From: Pseudocitrobacter corydidari
Lineage (GTDB): Bacteria; Pseudomonadota; Gammaproteobacteria; Enterobacterales; Enterobacteriaceae
Reading direction: 5' to 3'
Assembly (NCBI RefSeq): GCF_021172065.1
Contig: NZ_CP087880.1
Coordinates: 1,175,111-1,239,110, forward strand
DNA length: 64,000 bases
Position 1 is the stretch's first letter. The number at the start of each line of letters is the position of its first letter. The notes under the pieces were generated by a model. That model did no database searches. It saw only the letters and a list, made by a program, of their open reading frames with translations, and was not told where the DNA came from. Positions 49,235 through 58,683 of the stretch are shown here, one piece after another. The position numbers and the translations under genes were made by a program.

Positions 49235-49799
49235 TGAAGACAATTTAAATCAACGGATCGGTGCAAGAATTCGTATCGAACGTGAATCACGCGGCTGGTC
49301 ATTGAGCGATCTCACCGAGCGTGCGGGCGTCTCTCGCGGCATGATCCATAAAATCGAACGCGGCGAGAGCAGCCCGACGGCGGCGCTGTTGGCTCGTTTG
49401 TCCGGTGCTTTTGGGATTAGCATGTCGACGCTGATTGCGCGAGCTGAAATGCAGGAGGGCAAACTGCTGCGCTTTGCCGATCAGCCCGTCTGGCACGATC
49501 CGCAAACGGATTATTTGCGCCGTCATGTTTCACCGCGTAGCGATATGCCGATTGATCTTGTGCAAATCGAACTGCCTGCGGGCAGCGATATTCCGATGCC
49601 TGCCTCGGCTTATGCCCTGGCGCGACAATTGATCTGGCTGACGAAAGGCGAGCTGGTTTTTGTCGAGGGCGATACGCGCCATGAGATGAAAACGGGGGAT
49701 TGCCTTGAACTTGGCCCGCCGAACGACTGCCGGTTTATTAATGAGACGAAAGAAGCCTGTACGTATCTGGTGGTAAGGCTCAACACGCCTCCTGCCTGA
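49224..49799 (+). CDS. XRE-cupin transcriptional regulator
   Basis: 191 residues. N-terminal XRE helix-turn-helix (about 10-65, IGARIRIERESRGWSLSDLTERAGVSRGMIHKIERGESSPT) and C-terminal single cupin (about 110-188) for small-ligand sensing, the same layout as SutR (YdcN) or PuuR but a separate protein. Divergent from mnaT-ydcZ, suggesting it controls amino-acid N-acetylation. There is no ribosome site before ATG 49224; a leaderless transcript is predicted. The stop codon lies in a partial REP-like TGCCTGATGCGCCGCAT stretch. Confidence 0.88.
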   Translation: MNTIEDNLNQRIGARIRIERESRGWSLSDLTERAGVSRGMIHKIERGESSPTAALLARLSGAFGISMSTLIARAEMQEGKLLRFADQPVWHDPQTDYLRRHVSPRSDMPIDLVQIELPAGSDIPMPASAYALARQLIWLTKGELVFVEGDTRHEMKTGDCLELGPPNDCRFINETKEACTYLVVRLNTPPA

Positions 49800-49875
49800 T
49801 GCGCCGCATATTGTTAAACGTAAAGTGCGAATCAACGCTACGCTCTGTACAGGTTTTCAAACAAAGGCACAGGTT

Positions 49876-50913
49876 ATGACCAAAGAGACATTACGCCAGC
49901 GTCGCTGGGTTCTGGCATCACGCCCACACGGTGAGCCGGTTGCTGATGATTTCCGCCTTGAAGAGGCAAATGTTCCTGAACCCGCAGAGGGCGAAGTGCT
50001 GCTACGCACAATCTATCTTTCACTCGATCCCTATATGCGTGGGCGAATGAGCGATGCGCCATCTTACTCACCGCCGGTCGAACTGGGCGCGGTGATGGTG
50101 GGCGGCACCGTTAGCCGGGTAGAGCAATCGCGTCATCCGAATTTTAAAACGGGTGAATGGGTGCTGGGTTACAGCGGTTGGCAAACTTATGATGTATCCA
50201 ACGGTGACGGGCTGGTGAAACTTGGCGATGCGCCGGAACATCCTTCCTGGTCACTCGGTATTCTGGGCATGCCGGGCTTTACCGCCTATATGGGCCTGCT
50301 CGATATCGGCCAGCCTAAGGTGGGCGAAACGCTGGTAGTGGCTGCTGCCACGGGCCCGGTTGGGGCGACGGTGGGGCAAATCGGTAAACTGAAAGGCTGC
50401 CGCGTGGTGGGCATTGCGGGCGGGCCAGAGAAATGCCGTCATGCGGTGGAGGTATTGGGGTTTGATCTCTGTATCGACCACCGGGCGAAGGATTTTGCCG
50501 AACAGCTTGCCAGCGCCTGTCCGGCAGGGATTGATGTGTACTACGAAAACGTAGGCGGTAAGGTTTTTGATGCCGTATTGCCACTGCTTAATACTTCGGC
50601 ACGCGTGCCGGTATGTGGCCTGGTGAGCGGTTATAACGCTACCGACCTTCCTGATGGCCCCGACAGGCTGCCGCTGCTGATGGGCACTTTGTTGAAAAAA
50701 CGGATCCGCATGCAGGGCTTTATCATTGGCCAGGACTATGGACATCGGATCGGTGAGTTTCAGGAGGAGATGGGCCGCTGGGTGCAGGAAGGAAAAATAA
50801 AATACCGTGAACAAATTATTGATGGCCTGGAGAATGCGCCTGCGGCGTTAATCGGGCTGTTAAAAGGGGAAAATTTCGGCAAAGTCGTTATTCGCCTCGC
50901 TAACGATAAGTAA
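49876..50913 (+). CDS. curA: CurA, NADPH-dependent curcumin reductase
   Basis: 345 residues from MTKETLRQRRWVLASRPHG, the same length as E. coli CurA (YncB); the frame is open 17 codons upstream but unconserved. Medium-chain dehydrogenase/reductase without zinc; the NADPH motif AAATGPVGATVGQIGKLKGC is near 156-175. Reduces the double bonds of curcumin and other enones. Under McbR-region context as in E. coli; terminated by a strong hairpin. Confidence 0.94.
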   Translation: MTKETLRQRRWVLASRPHGEPVADDFRLEEANVPEPAEGEVLLRTIYLSLDPYMRGRMSDAPSYSPPVELGAVMVGGTVSRVEQSRHPNFKTGEWVLGYSGWQTYDVSNGDGLVKLGDAPEHPSWSLGILGMPGFTAYMGLLDIGQPKVGETLVVAAATGPVGATVGQIGKLKGCRVVGIAGGPEKCRHAVEVLGFDLCIDHRAKDFAEQLASACPAGIDVYYENVGGKVFDAVLPLLNTSARVPVCGLVSGYNATDLPDGPDRLPLLMGTLLKKRIRMQGFIIGQDYGHRIGEFQEEMGRWVQEGKIKYREQIIDGLENAPAALIGLLKGENFGKVVIRLANDK

Positions 50914-50920
50914 AGATTGA

Positions 50921-50949
50921 AACGGCGTAGGTGATACGCCGTTTTTTTT
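50921..50949 (+). terminator. curA terminator
   Basis: AACGGCGTA-GGTGA-TACGCCGTT followed by a run of T, 7 bp after the curA stop. Confidence 0.9.
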
Positions 50950-50991
50950 CGTGCAAAAATATCATAAACCGCTTTAATATAGTGTAACAGA

Positions 50992-51010
50992 AGCGTTTAT
51001 ATAAAACGCT
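50992..51010. promoter_or_regulatory. Palindrome in the mcbR promoter region
   Basis: AGCGTTT-ATATA-AAACGCT, perfect 7-bp arms around an AT core, 133 bp before the chosen mcbR start. Could be a McbR or other regulator site. Confidence 0.4.
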
Positions 51011-51142
51011 CAGCAAAAAGCATGATTTTTACGTAATTGATTCTCTCGCCATCATCAGGAAATGCAACACCGTCAGGTAGTCAATAACCGTATTTGAGAT
51101 ATGGCCCTGTATTGGGTCATGACGATGAGAGCGACCATTATT

Positions 51143-51802
51143 ATGTTTGATTTTGCCAAAGCGCAAAGATTGAGTCTGACTCAACAGGTAGAACAAAATT
51201 TAAAAAATGCATTAATTATCGGCGCGCTAAAACCCGGCGCGCGACTGGTGACGAAAGATATCGCGGAAAGCCAGGGGATTAGTATTACCCCTGTGCGTGA
51301 AGCTTTGCTGCGTCTGGTCTCGTCCGGTGCGCTGTACGCGGCCCCAGCTCAGGCGTTTTTAGTCCCGGAGCTTAATCTGGCGCGTTATAATGAAATTCAG
51401 ATAATCCGCAAAAAGCTGGAAGGAATGGCGGCAGCGGCGGCGTCTGAAAAAATGACCGTAGAAAAAGTAAGCCGATTACATCGATTAGTCGAAGAGTTTC
51501 ACTCAATTAAAAGCAGCGGCGACATAGCTAAAACGTTACAGTCAAATTATCAGTTTCGTTTTTGTCTCTATGAATTTGCTGAAATGCCAACATTAACTGC
51601 GCTAATTGAGCAACTGTGGGTTCGCATTGGCCCCAGCTTCAATTATTTATACCCGCATGCGGATGAACAATTCTTTCAGCGTGAGTTTTATCGCGCATTA
51701 CTTTTAGCGTTATCGAAAGGCGCGCAGGTGGAAAGTTATGAAGCTATCTGCGAGGTTATTGATGAAAGTGGGGCGATTATACAGAAACAATATACTAATT
51801 AA
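51143..51802 (+). CDS. mcbR: McbR, GntR/FadR-family regulator
   Basis: 219 residues from MFDFAKAQRLSLTQQ; earlier in-frame ATG codons at 51101 and 51119 exist and none has a good ribosome site, so the start is unsure. N-terminal winged helix (about 10-75, ALIIGALKPGARLVTKDIAESQGISITPVREALLRL) and C-terminal FCD effector domain. Related to E. coli McbR (YncC, 221 residues), which represses ybiM/mcbA and affects biofilm, but clearly diverged, so it is an ortholog by position. Convergent with yncD. Confidence 0.8.
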   Translation: MFDFAKAQRLSLTQQVEQNLKNALIIGALKPGARLVTKDIAESQGISITPVREALLRLVSSGALYAAPAQAFLVPELNLARYNEIQIIRKKLEGMAAAAASEKMTVEKVSRLHRLVEEFHSIKSSGDIAKTLQSNYQFRFCLYEFAEMPTLTALIEQLWVRIGPSFNYLYPHADEQFFQREFYRALLLALSKGAQVESYEAICEVIDESGAIIQKQYTN

Positions 51803-51872
51803 TTTCAGAAATTAATTAGTACAGATAAACTCAATGCGTCAAATTTAGTAAACATCAAATATTGTTAGAGAA

Positions 51873-51899
51873 AACCCTCATCCCACAGGGACGAGGGTT
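51873..51899 (-). terminator. yncD terminator
   Basis: AACCCTC...GAGGGTT stem extended by TCCC/GGGA around an ACA loop with one mismatch; on the minus strand TTTTCTCT follows. Confidence 0.75.
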
Positions 51900-51908
51900 G
51901 GGTTTGAT

Positions 51909-54020
51909 TTACTCGAACGTCCAGCCCACGTTTAAGCCCACGCCGTAATTACGTCCCGGAGCGGGTTCGTAGTAGCGGCCATTTGATTCGTTAACGATGA
52001 CGGAACCGACATACTCGCGATCAAACAGGTTATCCACGCGACCGAAGACGTCTATGTTCACCTTGCTAATGTTGAATTTATATCCGGTATTCAGACCGAC
52101 GACCGTCCACGATGGCGCTTTAGCGGTGTTTTCATCATTCGCCATGATATCGCTCAGATAACGAATATCGCCCCCGGCGTACCAGCCGCTTTCTGGTTCA
52201 TATCCCAGTGAGGCAAATCCCATATTGCGCGCGATCCCCGGCATACGATTGCCGTTACAGTTGCTATCGTCACATACGTTGGTGCGATAGGTTGCATCCA
52301 GATAGGTCCATGCGGCTTTCGCACGCCAGTTCTCAGCAAAGCGTTGATCAAGCGACAGTTCTGCGCCCTGTCGGCGTGTTTTCCCAGCGTTTTTATAGCT
52401 GGTGCGCCCGCCGCTGCTGGCATCGGTGACAATCTCGTTATCGGTGTTGGTCTGGAAGAGGGCAACTGAGAGCAACCCGTTGCCGATACGGGTTTTACTG
52501 CCAATTTCGACGGTGTCATTGGTCGACGGTTTAAGATCGAAATTCAAACCACTTTTCCCATCGGAGCGATAAGAAAGCTCGTTGATGGTCGGCGTTTCGA
52601 AACCGCGCCCGGCAGAAAGATAGACATTCCACGCATCGGTGATGGCGTACTTCAGTGAACCGGCGGGCAACCATTTGTGATAGTTGGCGTCGCCGCTGTC
52701 GTTGCCATTCTCAGGGGTGATGTAGCGATCGTTGGAATCAAACCAAACAGAACTATAGCGTACCCCGGCATCCAGGCTCAGTTTATCCGTCAATTGCCAC
52801 TGGGTTTGCAGGTAGGGGTCGAGGTTCCACATCAGGTTACGTTCGTTGCGGCGCAAGTCGCCTTTCTGACCGTACTCCGGCGTGCTGCCGTTCATCACAA
52901 AGTTTTCATAACCCTTGCGCTGTTCGCTCATATTTTCATAATCGAGCCCGGTGGTGAAGGTCACCGGCACCAGCAGTTCGCCCCGGTGCGTCCAGCGGGT
53001 ATCAATGCCCTGATAATGACGGGTGAGTTCAATCACGCCACCTGCATGAGTAGGGTTAAGCTGTGGCGCGCGTGGAATAGACTGGTACTGCGTGGTTTCG
53101 CGCTCGCCGGCGTAGAGCATCATGCTCAGATCATCGTTTTCCGTTAACTGACGATCGTAGCGTAAGCCTGCCTGCGTTTGCTTGATGGTTTTACGGGTGT
53201 GGTACTGCTCGGCGCGAGGCGACTGTTGCGGGTTATCGCGCCATTCGCTCTCAGTAAGCCCACCAGCATCATCGGCTTTAATATCGACGCTGTTAAACAG
53301 CAGCGTCAGTTTGCTGGCGTCATCAATGCGTACACCCAGTTTGGCGTTAGCGAGATTTTTCTGCGCACCGCTACGATCGCGGTAGCCGTGCGTCGAAAAA
53401 CGGCTGGTGGAGACGGTGTAATCGACGTCACCTGCCTGCGTGCCGTCGCCCACTGCGCCGGAGGCTTTCAGGCCATATCGCCAGCTACCAAAACTGCCGT
53501 AATAGCTGCTGGCTTCGATGGTACCCGGCTGCTGCCCGGTTTGCGTGTTGACGTTGATCACACCGCCGGAGGAGTTCCCGTACAGCGCCGAGAAGGGCCC
53601 ACGCAGGACATCGATACTTTCGACGCTGTTGATGTCAATATTAGAGGTCTGCCCCTGACCATCCGGCATGGTGGCGGGAATGCCGTCAACGTAGAGACGC
53701 AGCCCGCGCACGCCGAAGGTTGAACGCGCACCAAAGCCACGAATCGACAGCTGGAGATCCTGCGCATAGTTCTGGCGGTTTTGCACCTGCAAACCGGGTA
53801 CTGCGCCAAGGGACTCAGAGAGATTCACGCGCGGCGCAGCGTGACGCATCTCCTCGCCATCGACCACGCTTACGGCCGCCGGGGTATCCAGTTCTGACAA
53901 AGTCTGTGGTGCCGCTGTAACGATGATCGTTTGCTCATCGGCTGCAAAAAGAGCAGGCGAGAAAATGAGCGGTAAGAGAAGCGCCGGAAGCGATGCTGAA
54001 TGTACATTTATGATTTTCAT
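51909..54020 (-). CDS. yncD: YncD, TonB-dependent outer-membrane receptor
   Basis: 703 residues. Signal peptide about 1-26 (cleaved after LFA), TonB box near QTIIVTAA (30-37), plug domain about 40-160 with LRGPFSALYGNSSGGVINV, and a 22-strand barrel ending in the outer-membrane signature aromatic residue (GVGLNVGWTFE). E. coli YncD is a probable iron-related receptor and phage/virulence factor; the ligand is not established. Divergent from yncE, as in E. coli. Confidence 0.93.
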   Translation of the reverse strand: MKIINVHSASLPALLLPLIFSPALFAADEQTIIVTAAPQTLSELDTPAAVSVVDGEEMRHAAPRVNLSESLGAVPGLQVQNRQNYAQDLQLSIRGFGARSTFGVRGLRLYVDGIPATMPDGQGQTSNIDINSVESIDVLRGPFSALYGNSSGGVINVNTQTGQQPGTIEASSYYGSFGSWRYGLKASGAVGDGTQAGDVDYTVSTSRFSTHGYRDRSGAQKNLANAKLGVRIDDASKLTLLFNSVDIKADDAGGLTESEWRDNPQQSPRAEQYHTRKTIKQTQAGLRYDRQLTENDDLSMMLYAGERETTQYQSIPRAPQLNPTHAGGVIELTRHYQGIDTRWTHRGELLVPVTFTTGLDYENMSEQRKGYENFVMNGSTPEYGQKGDLRRNERNLMWNLDPYLQTQWQLTDKLSLDAGVRYSSVWFDSNDRYITPENGNDSGDANYHKWLPAGSLKYAITDAWNVYLSAGRGFETPTINELSYRSDGKSGLNFDLKPSTNDTVEIGSKTRIGNGLLSVALFQTNTDNEIVTDASSGGRTSYKNAGKTRRQGAELSLDQRFAENWRAKAAWTYLDATYRTNVCDDSNCNGNRMPGIARNMGFASLGYEPESGWYAGGDIRYLSDIMANDENTAKAPSWTVVGLNTGYKFNISKVNIDVFGRVDNLFDREYVGSVIVNESNGRYYEPAPGRNYGVGLNVGWTFE

Positions 54021-54175
54021 TAGAAACCCGCAAGACGAACCAAATGGAACATTTCCTGGTTATGTTAATACTTATGTAAACATATTGAAAATCTTAGTGG
54101 CACTTTGCGTTAAACATGATGTCAAAAGATGAAAATTTTTACCTGCAACAGGGAATTAAGGCTCCACTTTCTGCT

Positions 54176-54195
54176 GATTAATGATTACTATTCGC
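54176..54195. promoter_or_regulatory. Possible Fur box between yncD and yncE
   Basis: GATTAATGATTACTATTC matches part of the Fur consensus GATAATGATAATCATTATC (about 11 of 16 aligned positions). The yncD-yncE pair is Fur-regulated in E. coli, which supports the assignment; the match itself is weak. Confidence 0.4.
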
Positions 54196-54279
54196 ATCTA
54201 TAAAACGTCGTGCAATGACGCGATGAAGTAAAGAAGCCTTGTGAAGCAGTAACATATTGGTCCATCAAAGGGAGTCGTC

Positions 54280-55341
54280 ATGTCATTACGTCAATTGTCT
54301 GCACCGCGTCTGCGTCGTTCGTTATTACTGAGCACTCTGTTACTGGCAGGTAGCTTCAGCGCTCATGCCGCCGACGAGATGCTGCGCAAAGCGGTCGGCA
54401 AAGGGGCTTATGAAATGGCCTATAGCCAGCAGGAAAATGCGCTCTGGCTGGCTACATCACAGAGCCGTAAACTCGATAAAGGCGGCATTGTTTACCGTCT
54501 TGACCCGGTGACGCTGGAAGTTACCCAGATTATTCATAACGATTTAAAACCGTTCGGCGCCACGATTAATAACCAGACCCAGACCCTCTGGTTTGGCAAT
54601 ACCACTAACAGCACCGTGACGGCGATTGACGCGAAAACCGGTGATGTGAAGGGGCGTCTGGTTCTGGATAACCGCAAACGCAGCGAAACCGTGCGCCCGC
54701 TGGCAACGCGTGAACTGGCTGTAGATGAGAAAACCAACACCGTTTACGTGACCGGGTTAGGTAAAGAGAGCGTAGTTTGGGCGATTGACGGCGAGAAACT
54801 GGCGCTGAAAGCGACCATCGAAAATACCGGTAAAATGGGCACCGGCCTGGCTGTGGATGCAGACAAGCAGCGTCTGTATGTGACCAACGGTGACGGCGAG
54901 CTGGTGACTATCGACACCGCGAGCAATAAAGTGCTGGAGCGTAAGAAACTTCAGGACGATGGCAAAGAGCACTTCTATATTAACATCAGCCTGGACACCG
55001 CAGGTCAGCGTGCGTTTATCACCGACTCTAAAGCACCGCAGGTGCTGGCGGTTGATCTGAAGTCTGGCAAGGTACTGGCGACTATCGATACGCCGGAATC
55101 CCTGGGCGTACTCTACAACCCAACTCGTGATGAAGTTTACGTGACGCAGCGTAAAGCGGGTACCGTGACGGTGATTGATGCGAAAACCTACAAGGTAACC
55201 AAAACCATCAAAACGCCAACCTTCCCGAACAGCCTGGCGCTTTCTGGCGATGGCAAAACCCTGTACGTGAGCGTGAAACAGGAATCGACTCGCGAGAAAG
55301 AAGCGACTCAGCCGGACGATGTGATTCGTATCGCGCTGTAA
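54280..55341 (+). CDS. yncE: YncE, periplasmic YVTN-type beta-propeller protein
   Basis: 353 residues, as in E. coli. Signal peptide about 1-31 (RRSLLLSTLLLAGSFSAHA). The mature protein is a seven-bladed beta-propeller with repeats such as TVYVTGLGKESVVWAID, RLYVTNGDGELVTID and EVYVTQRKAGTVTVID. E. coli YncE binds single-stranded DNA in vitro; its function is linked to iron limitation. Divergent from yncD and followed by a strong terminator shared with ansP. Confidence 0.95.
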   Translation: MSLRQLSAPRLRRSLLLSTLLLAGSFSAHAADEMLRKAVGKGAYEMAYSQQENALWLATSQSRKLDKGGIVYRLDPVTLEVTQIIHNDLKPFGATINNQTQTLWFGNTTNSTVTAIDAKTGDVKGRLVLDNRKRSETVRPLATRELAVDEKTNTVYVTGLGKESVVWAIDGEKLALKATIENTGKMGTGLAVDADKQRLYVTNGDGELVTIDTASNKVLERKKLQDDGKEHFYINISLDTAGQRAFITDSKAPQVLAVDLKSGKVLATIDTPESLGVLYNPTRDEVYVTQRKAGTVTVIDAKTYKVTKTIKTPTFPNSLALSGDGKTLYVSVKQESTREKEATQPDDVIRIAL

Positions 55342-55344
55342 TAT

Positions 55345-55374
55345 AAAAAAAGCGGCTAATCAGCCGCTTTTTTA
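55345..55374. terminator. Bidirectional terminator yncE/ansP
   Basis: AGCGGCT-AATC-AGCCGCT flanked by A6 and T6, between convergent genes. Confidence 0.9.
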
Positions 55375-55388
55375 TTCTCTTATATCAA

Positions 55389-56831
55389 TTATGGCGCAGA
55401 GCGATGAATCTCATGCACGCGCTTACGTACGCCAAACCAACCCGCAACCAGCAGTACTGCAATCACCGGAATTGAGCCAATGGTGTAGGTACCATTTGGA
55501 TAGTCAAACGCCATCAGCACCAGCACGCTGAACAGGAACAGCAGCGTGAGCCATGAGGTGAACGGTGCGCCCGGTAACTTAAAGCTGATATCCGCCGCTT
55601 TACCTTCTTTAATCGCTTTGCGCAGACGCATCTGGCAGACCACGATAAAGGCCCAGGAAGCAATAATCCCCAGCGATGCCACGTTCAGGACAATTTCAAA
55701 CACCTGGGACGGCACCAGATAGTTCAGGAATACGCCGACCACATAGACGCCCAACGTCGCCAGGATACCCGCGTAAGGCACGTGCTGGCGGCTCATTTTG
55801 GACATGAACTTCGGTGCGGAACCGCCCATCGACATCGAACGCAGAATACGCCCGGTTGAATAGAGGCCCGAGTTCAGGCTGGAGAGCGCCGCAGTCAGGA
55901 CCACTACGTTCATCACATCGCCCATATACGGCACGCCGAGTTTTGAGAAGAAGGTGACAAACGGGCTCTGGCCTGCCTGATAGGCGTTCCACGGCAGCAG
56001 CAGAACCAGCAGCACGACAGAACCGACATAGAACAGGCCGATACGCCAGATAACGCTGTTGATGGCGCGCGGCACGGTGTTCTCTGGATCTTTCGCTTCG
56101 CCGGCAGCGGTGCCAACCAGTTCAATAGAGGCAAAAGCGAAGACTACGCCCTGAACCAGTACCAGCGCAGGCAGCAGGCCGTGCGGGAAGAATCCGCCAT
56201 TATCGGTGATGAGGTGGAAGCCGGTGGCGTTCCCGTCAAGCGGTTTACCGCTGCCGAGGAAAATCGTGCCGACAATCAGGAAGGCGACGATGGCCAGCAC
56301 TTTCACCAGTGCGAACCAGAACTCCATTTCGGCAAACCATTTTACGCCGATCATGTTCATGGTGCCGACGATCGCCAGCGCGCCCAGCGCAAACACCCAC
56401 TGTGGTACATCGCCAAACGCGCCCCAGTAATGCATATAGAGGGCGACGGCGGTGATGTCGACGATCCCGGTCATCGCCCAGTTGACGAAATACATCCAGC
56501 CTGCGACGTACGCGGCTTTTTCACCCAAAAATTCGCGGGCATATGAAACGAAACTGCCGCTGGAAGGGCGGTGTAATACCAGTTCACCCAATGCGCGCAG
56601 TATAAAGAAAGAGAAGATCCCGCACACCAGATAGACGATAGCCAGCGACGGCCCCGCCATCTGTAAACGTGCGCCCGCGCCGAGAAACAGGCCGGTACCA
56701 ATCGCGCCGCCGATAGCAATCATCTGGATCTGACGATTGCCCATCGCTTTGTGATAACCCTCTTCATGGGAGTTCAGCCAACGGCGTTTCGCCGCACGCT
56801 GCTCCTCGGTGGTGTTGTGCTTTGTATTCAT
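55389..56831 (-). CDS. ansP: AnsP, L-asparagine permease
   Basis: 480-residue amino acid transporter (APC superfamily, AAT family) with 12 membrane segments; the first holds IAIGGAIGTGLFLGAG (about 38-53). It imports asparagine. About 19 residues shorter at the C-terminus than E. coli AnsP (499), lacking the acidic tail but keeping all membrane segments. Start MNTKHNTTEEQRAAKRRW at ATG 56829-56831. Confidence 0.93.
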   Translation of the reverse strand: MNTKHNTTEEQRAAKRRWLNSHEEGYHKAMGNRQIQMIAIGGAIGTGLFLGAGARLQMAGPSLAIVYLVCGIFSFFILRALGELVLHRPSSGSFVSYAREFLGEKAAYVAGWMYFVNWAMTGIVDITAVALYMHYWGAFGDVPQWVFALGALAIVGTMNMIGVKWFAEMEFWFALVKVLAIVAFLIVGTIFLGSGKPLDGNATGFHLITDNGGFFPHGLLPALVLVQGVVFAFASIELVGTAAGEAKDPENTVPRAINSVIWRIGLFYVGSVVLLVLLLPWNAYQAGQSPFVTFFSKLGVPYMGDVMNVVVLTAALSSLNSGLYSTGRILRSMSMGGSAPKFMSKMSRQHVPYAGILATLGVYVVGVFLNYLVPSQVFEIVLNVASLGIIASWAFIVVCQMRLRKAIKEGKAADISFKLPGAPFTSWLTLLFLFSVLVLMAFDYPNGTYTIGSIPVIAVLLVAGWFGVRKRVHEIHRSAP

Positions 56832-57160
56832 TAAATTTATACCTGCTTACCTGTCTAAATCCTTCACGGATGTCCTGTTACCCCGCGCAATAACAAACGA
56901 TTGCGTGGATAGCAAATAATGCTGTCTTTCTCACGTTTCTGATGCAGAGATAAGACAAACATGGCGCTGCATCCTACACAAAACGCCATATTGACGCAAA
57001 ATATAGATGCAGGTTCTCAGGGCCGCTCACAGCCTGGTTGCTGTCGATTCAGCAAACTTAACGATTTATGAATTCTGCTCATGGCTCCTTTCACATTTGC
57101 CGGGCTAATACTTGTCGCCTGGATGCGCTACGGTATAAAGCACAACGTAAGGAGAAACCG
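56832..57160. other. ansP-cupin divergent intergenic region
   Basis: 329 bp without a gene; it should carry the promoters of ansP (left) and the cupin gene (right). No operator stood out. Confidence 0.5.
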
Positions 57161-57559
57161 ATGAAAATTATTCGTAGTGGATCGCTGCCGTCAGTTAAAG
57201 GCCCGGAAAACTGGTTTACCGGCACGGTCAGAATCGATGCGCCTTTCCAGGCTGAAGACCCCGCCAAAGTGGGTGGGGCAACGGTGACGTTTGAACCCGG
57301 CGCGCGCACCGCCTGGCATACGCATCCATTGGGCCAGACGTTAATTGTGACCCAGGGGCGCGGTTGGTTACAGGAGTGGGGGAAAGCGCCGGAAGTGTTA
57401 AATCAGGGGGATATCGCGTGGATCCCACCAGAGGTCAAACACTGGCATGGTGCGTGTGCCGAAACGGCAATGACCCATATCGCCATTGCCGAAGCCGAGA
57501 ACGGCAGCCCGGTCACCTGGCTTGAGCATGTGACAGAGGAACAATATAAAGGCTGTTAA
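57161..57559 (+). CDS. Single-domain cupin protein
   Basis: 132 residues from MKIIRSGSLPSVKGP (ATG 57161, AAGGAG 8-13 bp upstream). RmlC-type cupin with metal-ligand motifs: first G(X)5HXH(X)3,4E(X)6G-like segment TAWHTHPLGQTLIVTQG (about 51-67; Gln replaces Glu) and second WIPPEVKHWHGA (about 87-98). Cytosolic, probably metal-binding, possibly an isomerase or dioxygenase-like enzyme. Substrate unknown; monocistronic with its own terminator. Confidence 0.85.
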   Translation: MKIIRSGSLPSVKGPENWFTGTVRIDAPFQAEDPAKVGGATVTFEPGARTAWHTHPLGQTLIVTQGRGWLQEWGKAPEVLNQGDIAWIPPEVKHWHGACAETAMTHIAIAEAENGSPVTWLEHVTEEQYKGC

Positions 57560-57581
57560 TGTTAGCCTGAATATACATAAG

Positions 57582-57612
57582 AGCGAGCTATCCTACGGGG
57601 GCTCGCTTTTTT
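57582..57612 (+). terminator. Cupin gene terminator
   Basis: AGCGAGC, 12-nt loop, GCTCGCT, then T6; 23 bp after the stop. Confidence 0.85.
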
Positions 57613-57793
57613 ATTCTCCAGAATTAATGCAATCTTAAAATTTTCCTATGAGTTCAAAGCGTGAAAGGAGAAGTATACACTTTAGATGTGCAGATAATGG
57701 TGATCAGGGCAGGGCGGTAGCGCGCGGATGAATGATTAATAGCAATGATTTATGAATAATGATTCATGATATGCATGAATTCTGAAGGGAAAT

Positions 57794-58207
57794 ATGCAAA
57801 TTACCAACAGCGAAATACATTTATCTATTACAACGATAGGGAAAATTGAAAATGCGCCGCAGTTCGATTTTTATCGTGAATGTTATGACCTGCTATTCAC
57901 ATTTGAATCGCAAGGCATACGCTATTCGCAAGTATGGCAATGCTATACAGGCGAACTGGATAAATTTCTAAAAGACCTAATCCTTTTAAAAGACAATGAT
58001 ATTTGTGATGAGATTTCTTTCGCCCCGATGAATGAAACTGGCATCATTGTTATCGGAAAAATCATGCAACCTTATGAAACTTATTATCTGAAATTCAGAT
58101 TGCCTGCCGTATTGCGTTCAGAAATTTGTGTTCAAGGGGAGACAATGCTGGACCAGTCTTATATCGATAACATTATTATAGAATTTGCAGAATTGATGGA
58201 TGTATGA
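57794..58207 (+). CDS. AT-rich unknown cytosolic protein
   Basis: 137 residues, MQITNSEIHLSITTIGK..., no signal or membrane segment. Codon use is AT-rich compared with neighbours, indicating transfer. Ribosome site AAGGGA 4-9 bp before ATG 57794. The size, acidic nature and FxxxLKDLxxLKDN segment recall small immunity-type proteins (for example the WapI-family pattern), but the likeness is weak and by eye. Overlaps or closely precedes the next gene, with which it forms a pair. Confidence 0.6.
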   Translation: MQITNSEIHLSITTIGKIENAPQFDFYRECYDLLFTFESQGIRYSQVWQCYTGELDKFLKDLILLKDNDICDEISFAPMNETGIIVIGKIMQPYETYYLKFRLPAVLRSEICVQGETMLDQSYIDNIIIEFAELMDV

Positions 58208-58218
58208 AGGATATAGAG

Positions 58219-58683
58219 ATGTTTAAACAAATCACGATCGCATTTGTATTGATGACGACGGTGGTAATACCTTGCACCGCGACGCGTACTGAGACCAAAC
58301 CAAACGAAAATATCATCATTGGTACCCTGAGCCCGGATGCGGGAAATGACCTTGCGCATACGGCGTGTATGCTGAGCCGTTCAGGAAAAACCGATGCCAG
58401 CAACGTAGAATATATCGAGGGTGCGTACTGCCCGTTGGGGGCAAAAGAATGTGACTACTACGCCGTGATGAAGTTAAATGGTGTAGAAACGAGGTTAAAG
58501 CAAGTCATATCAAGTGAACATTCGGCGGCGTATTCCAACGGCGATATCACGCTGAATGCGCAACAAACGCGAATTCACCCTGAAACCGCGGACGATGAGG
58601 GAAGTGATTATAAGTTTGTGATGATGATTAAAACGAAAGGTGTTGAGAAGCGGGTTGAGATGGAGGGGTATTGTGGGGAGTGA
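58219..58683 (+). CDS. AT-rich unknown exported protein
   Basis: 154 residues from MFKQITIAFVLMTTV (ATG 58219, AAGGA 7 bp upstream); an ATG at 58204 that overlaps the upstream stop (ATGA) is the alternative. Signal peptide about 1-20. Mature part has four cysteines (HTACMLS, GAYCPLGAKECDYY, EGYCGE), which suggest two disulfides, and no known motif. Second gene of an AT-rich two-gene unit between the cupin gene and the talarate cluster. Confidence 0.65.
   Translation: MFKQITIAFVLMTTVVIPCTATRTETKPNENIIIGTLSPDAGNDLAHTACMLSRSGKTDASNVEYIEGAYCPLGAKECDYYAVMKLNGVETRLKQVISSEHSAAYSNGDITLNAQQTRIHPETADDEGSDYKFVMMIKTKGVEKRVEMEGYCGE

Noticed and set aside
49791..49808. REP element after the XRE-cupin gene
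   Set aside because: Only one half of the palindrome (TGCCTGATGCGCCGCAT) is present without the matching arm.
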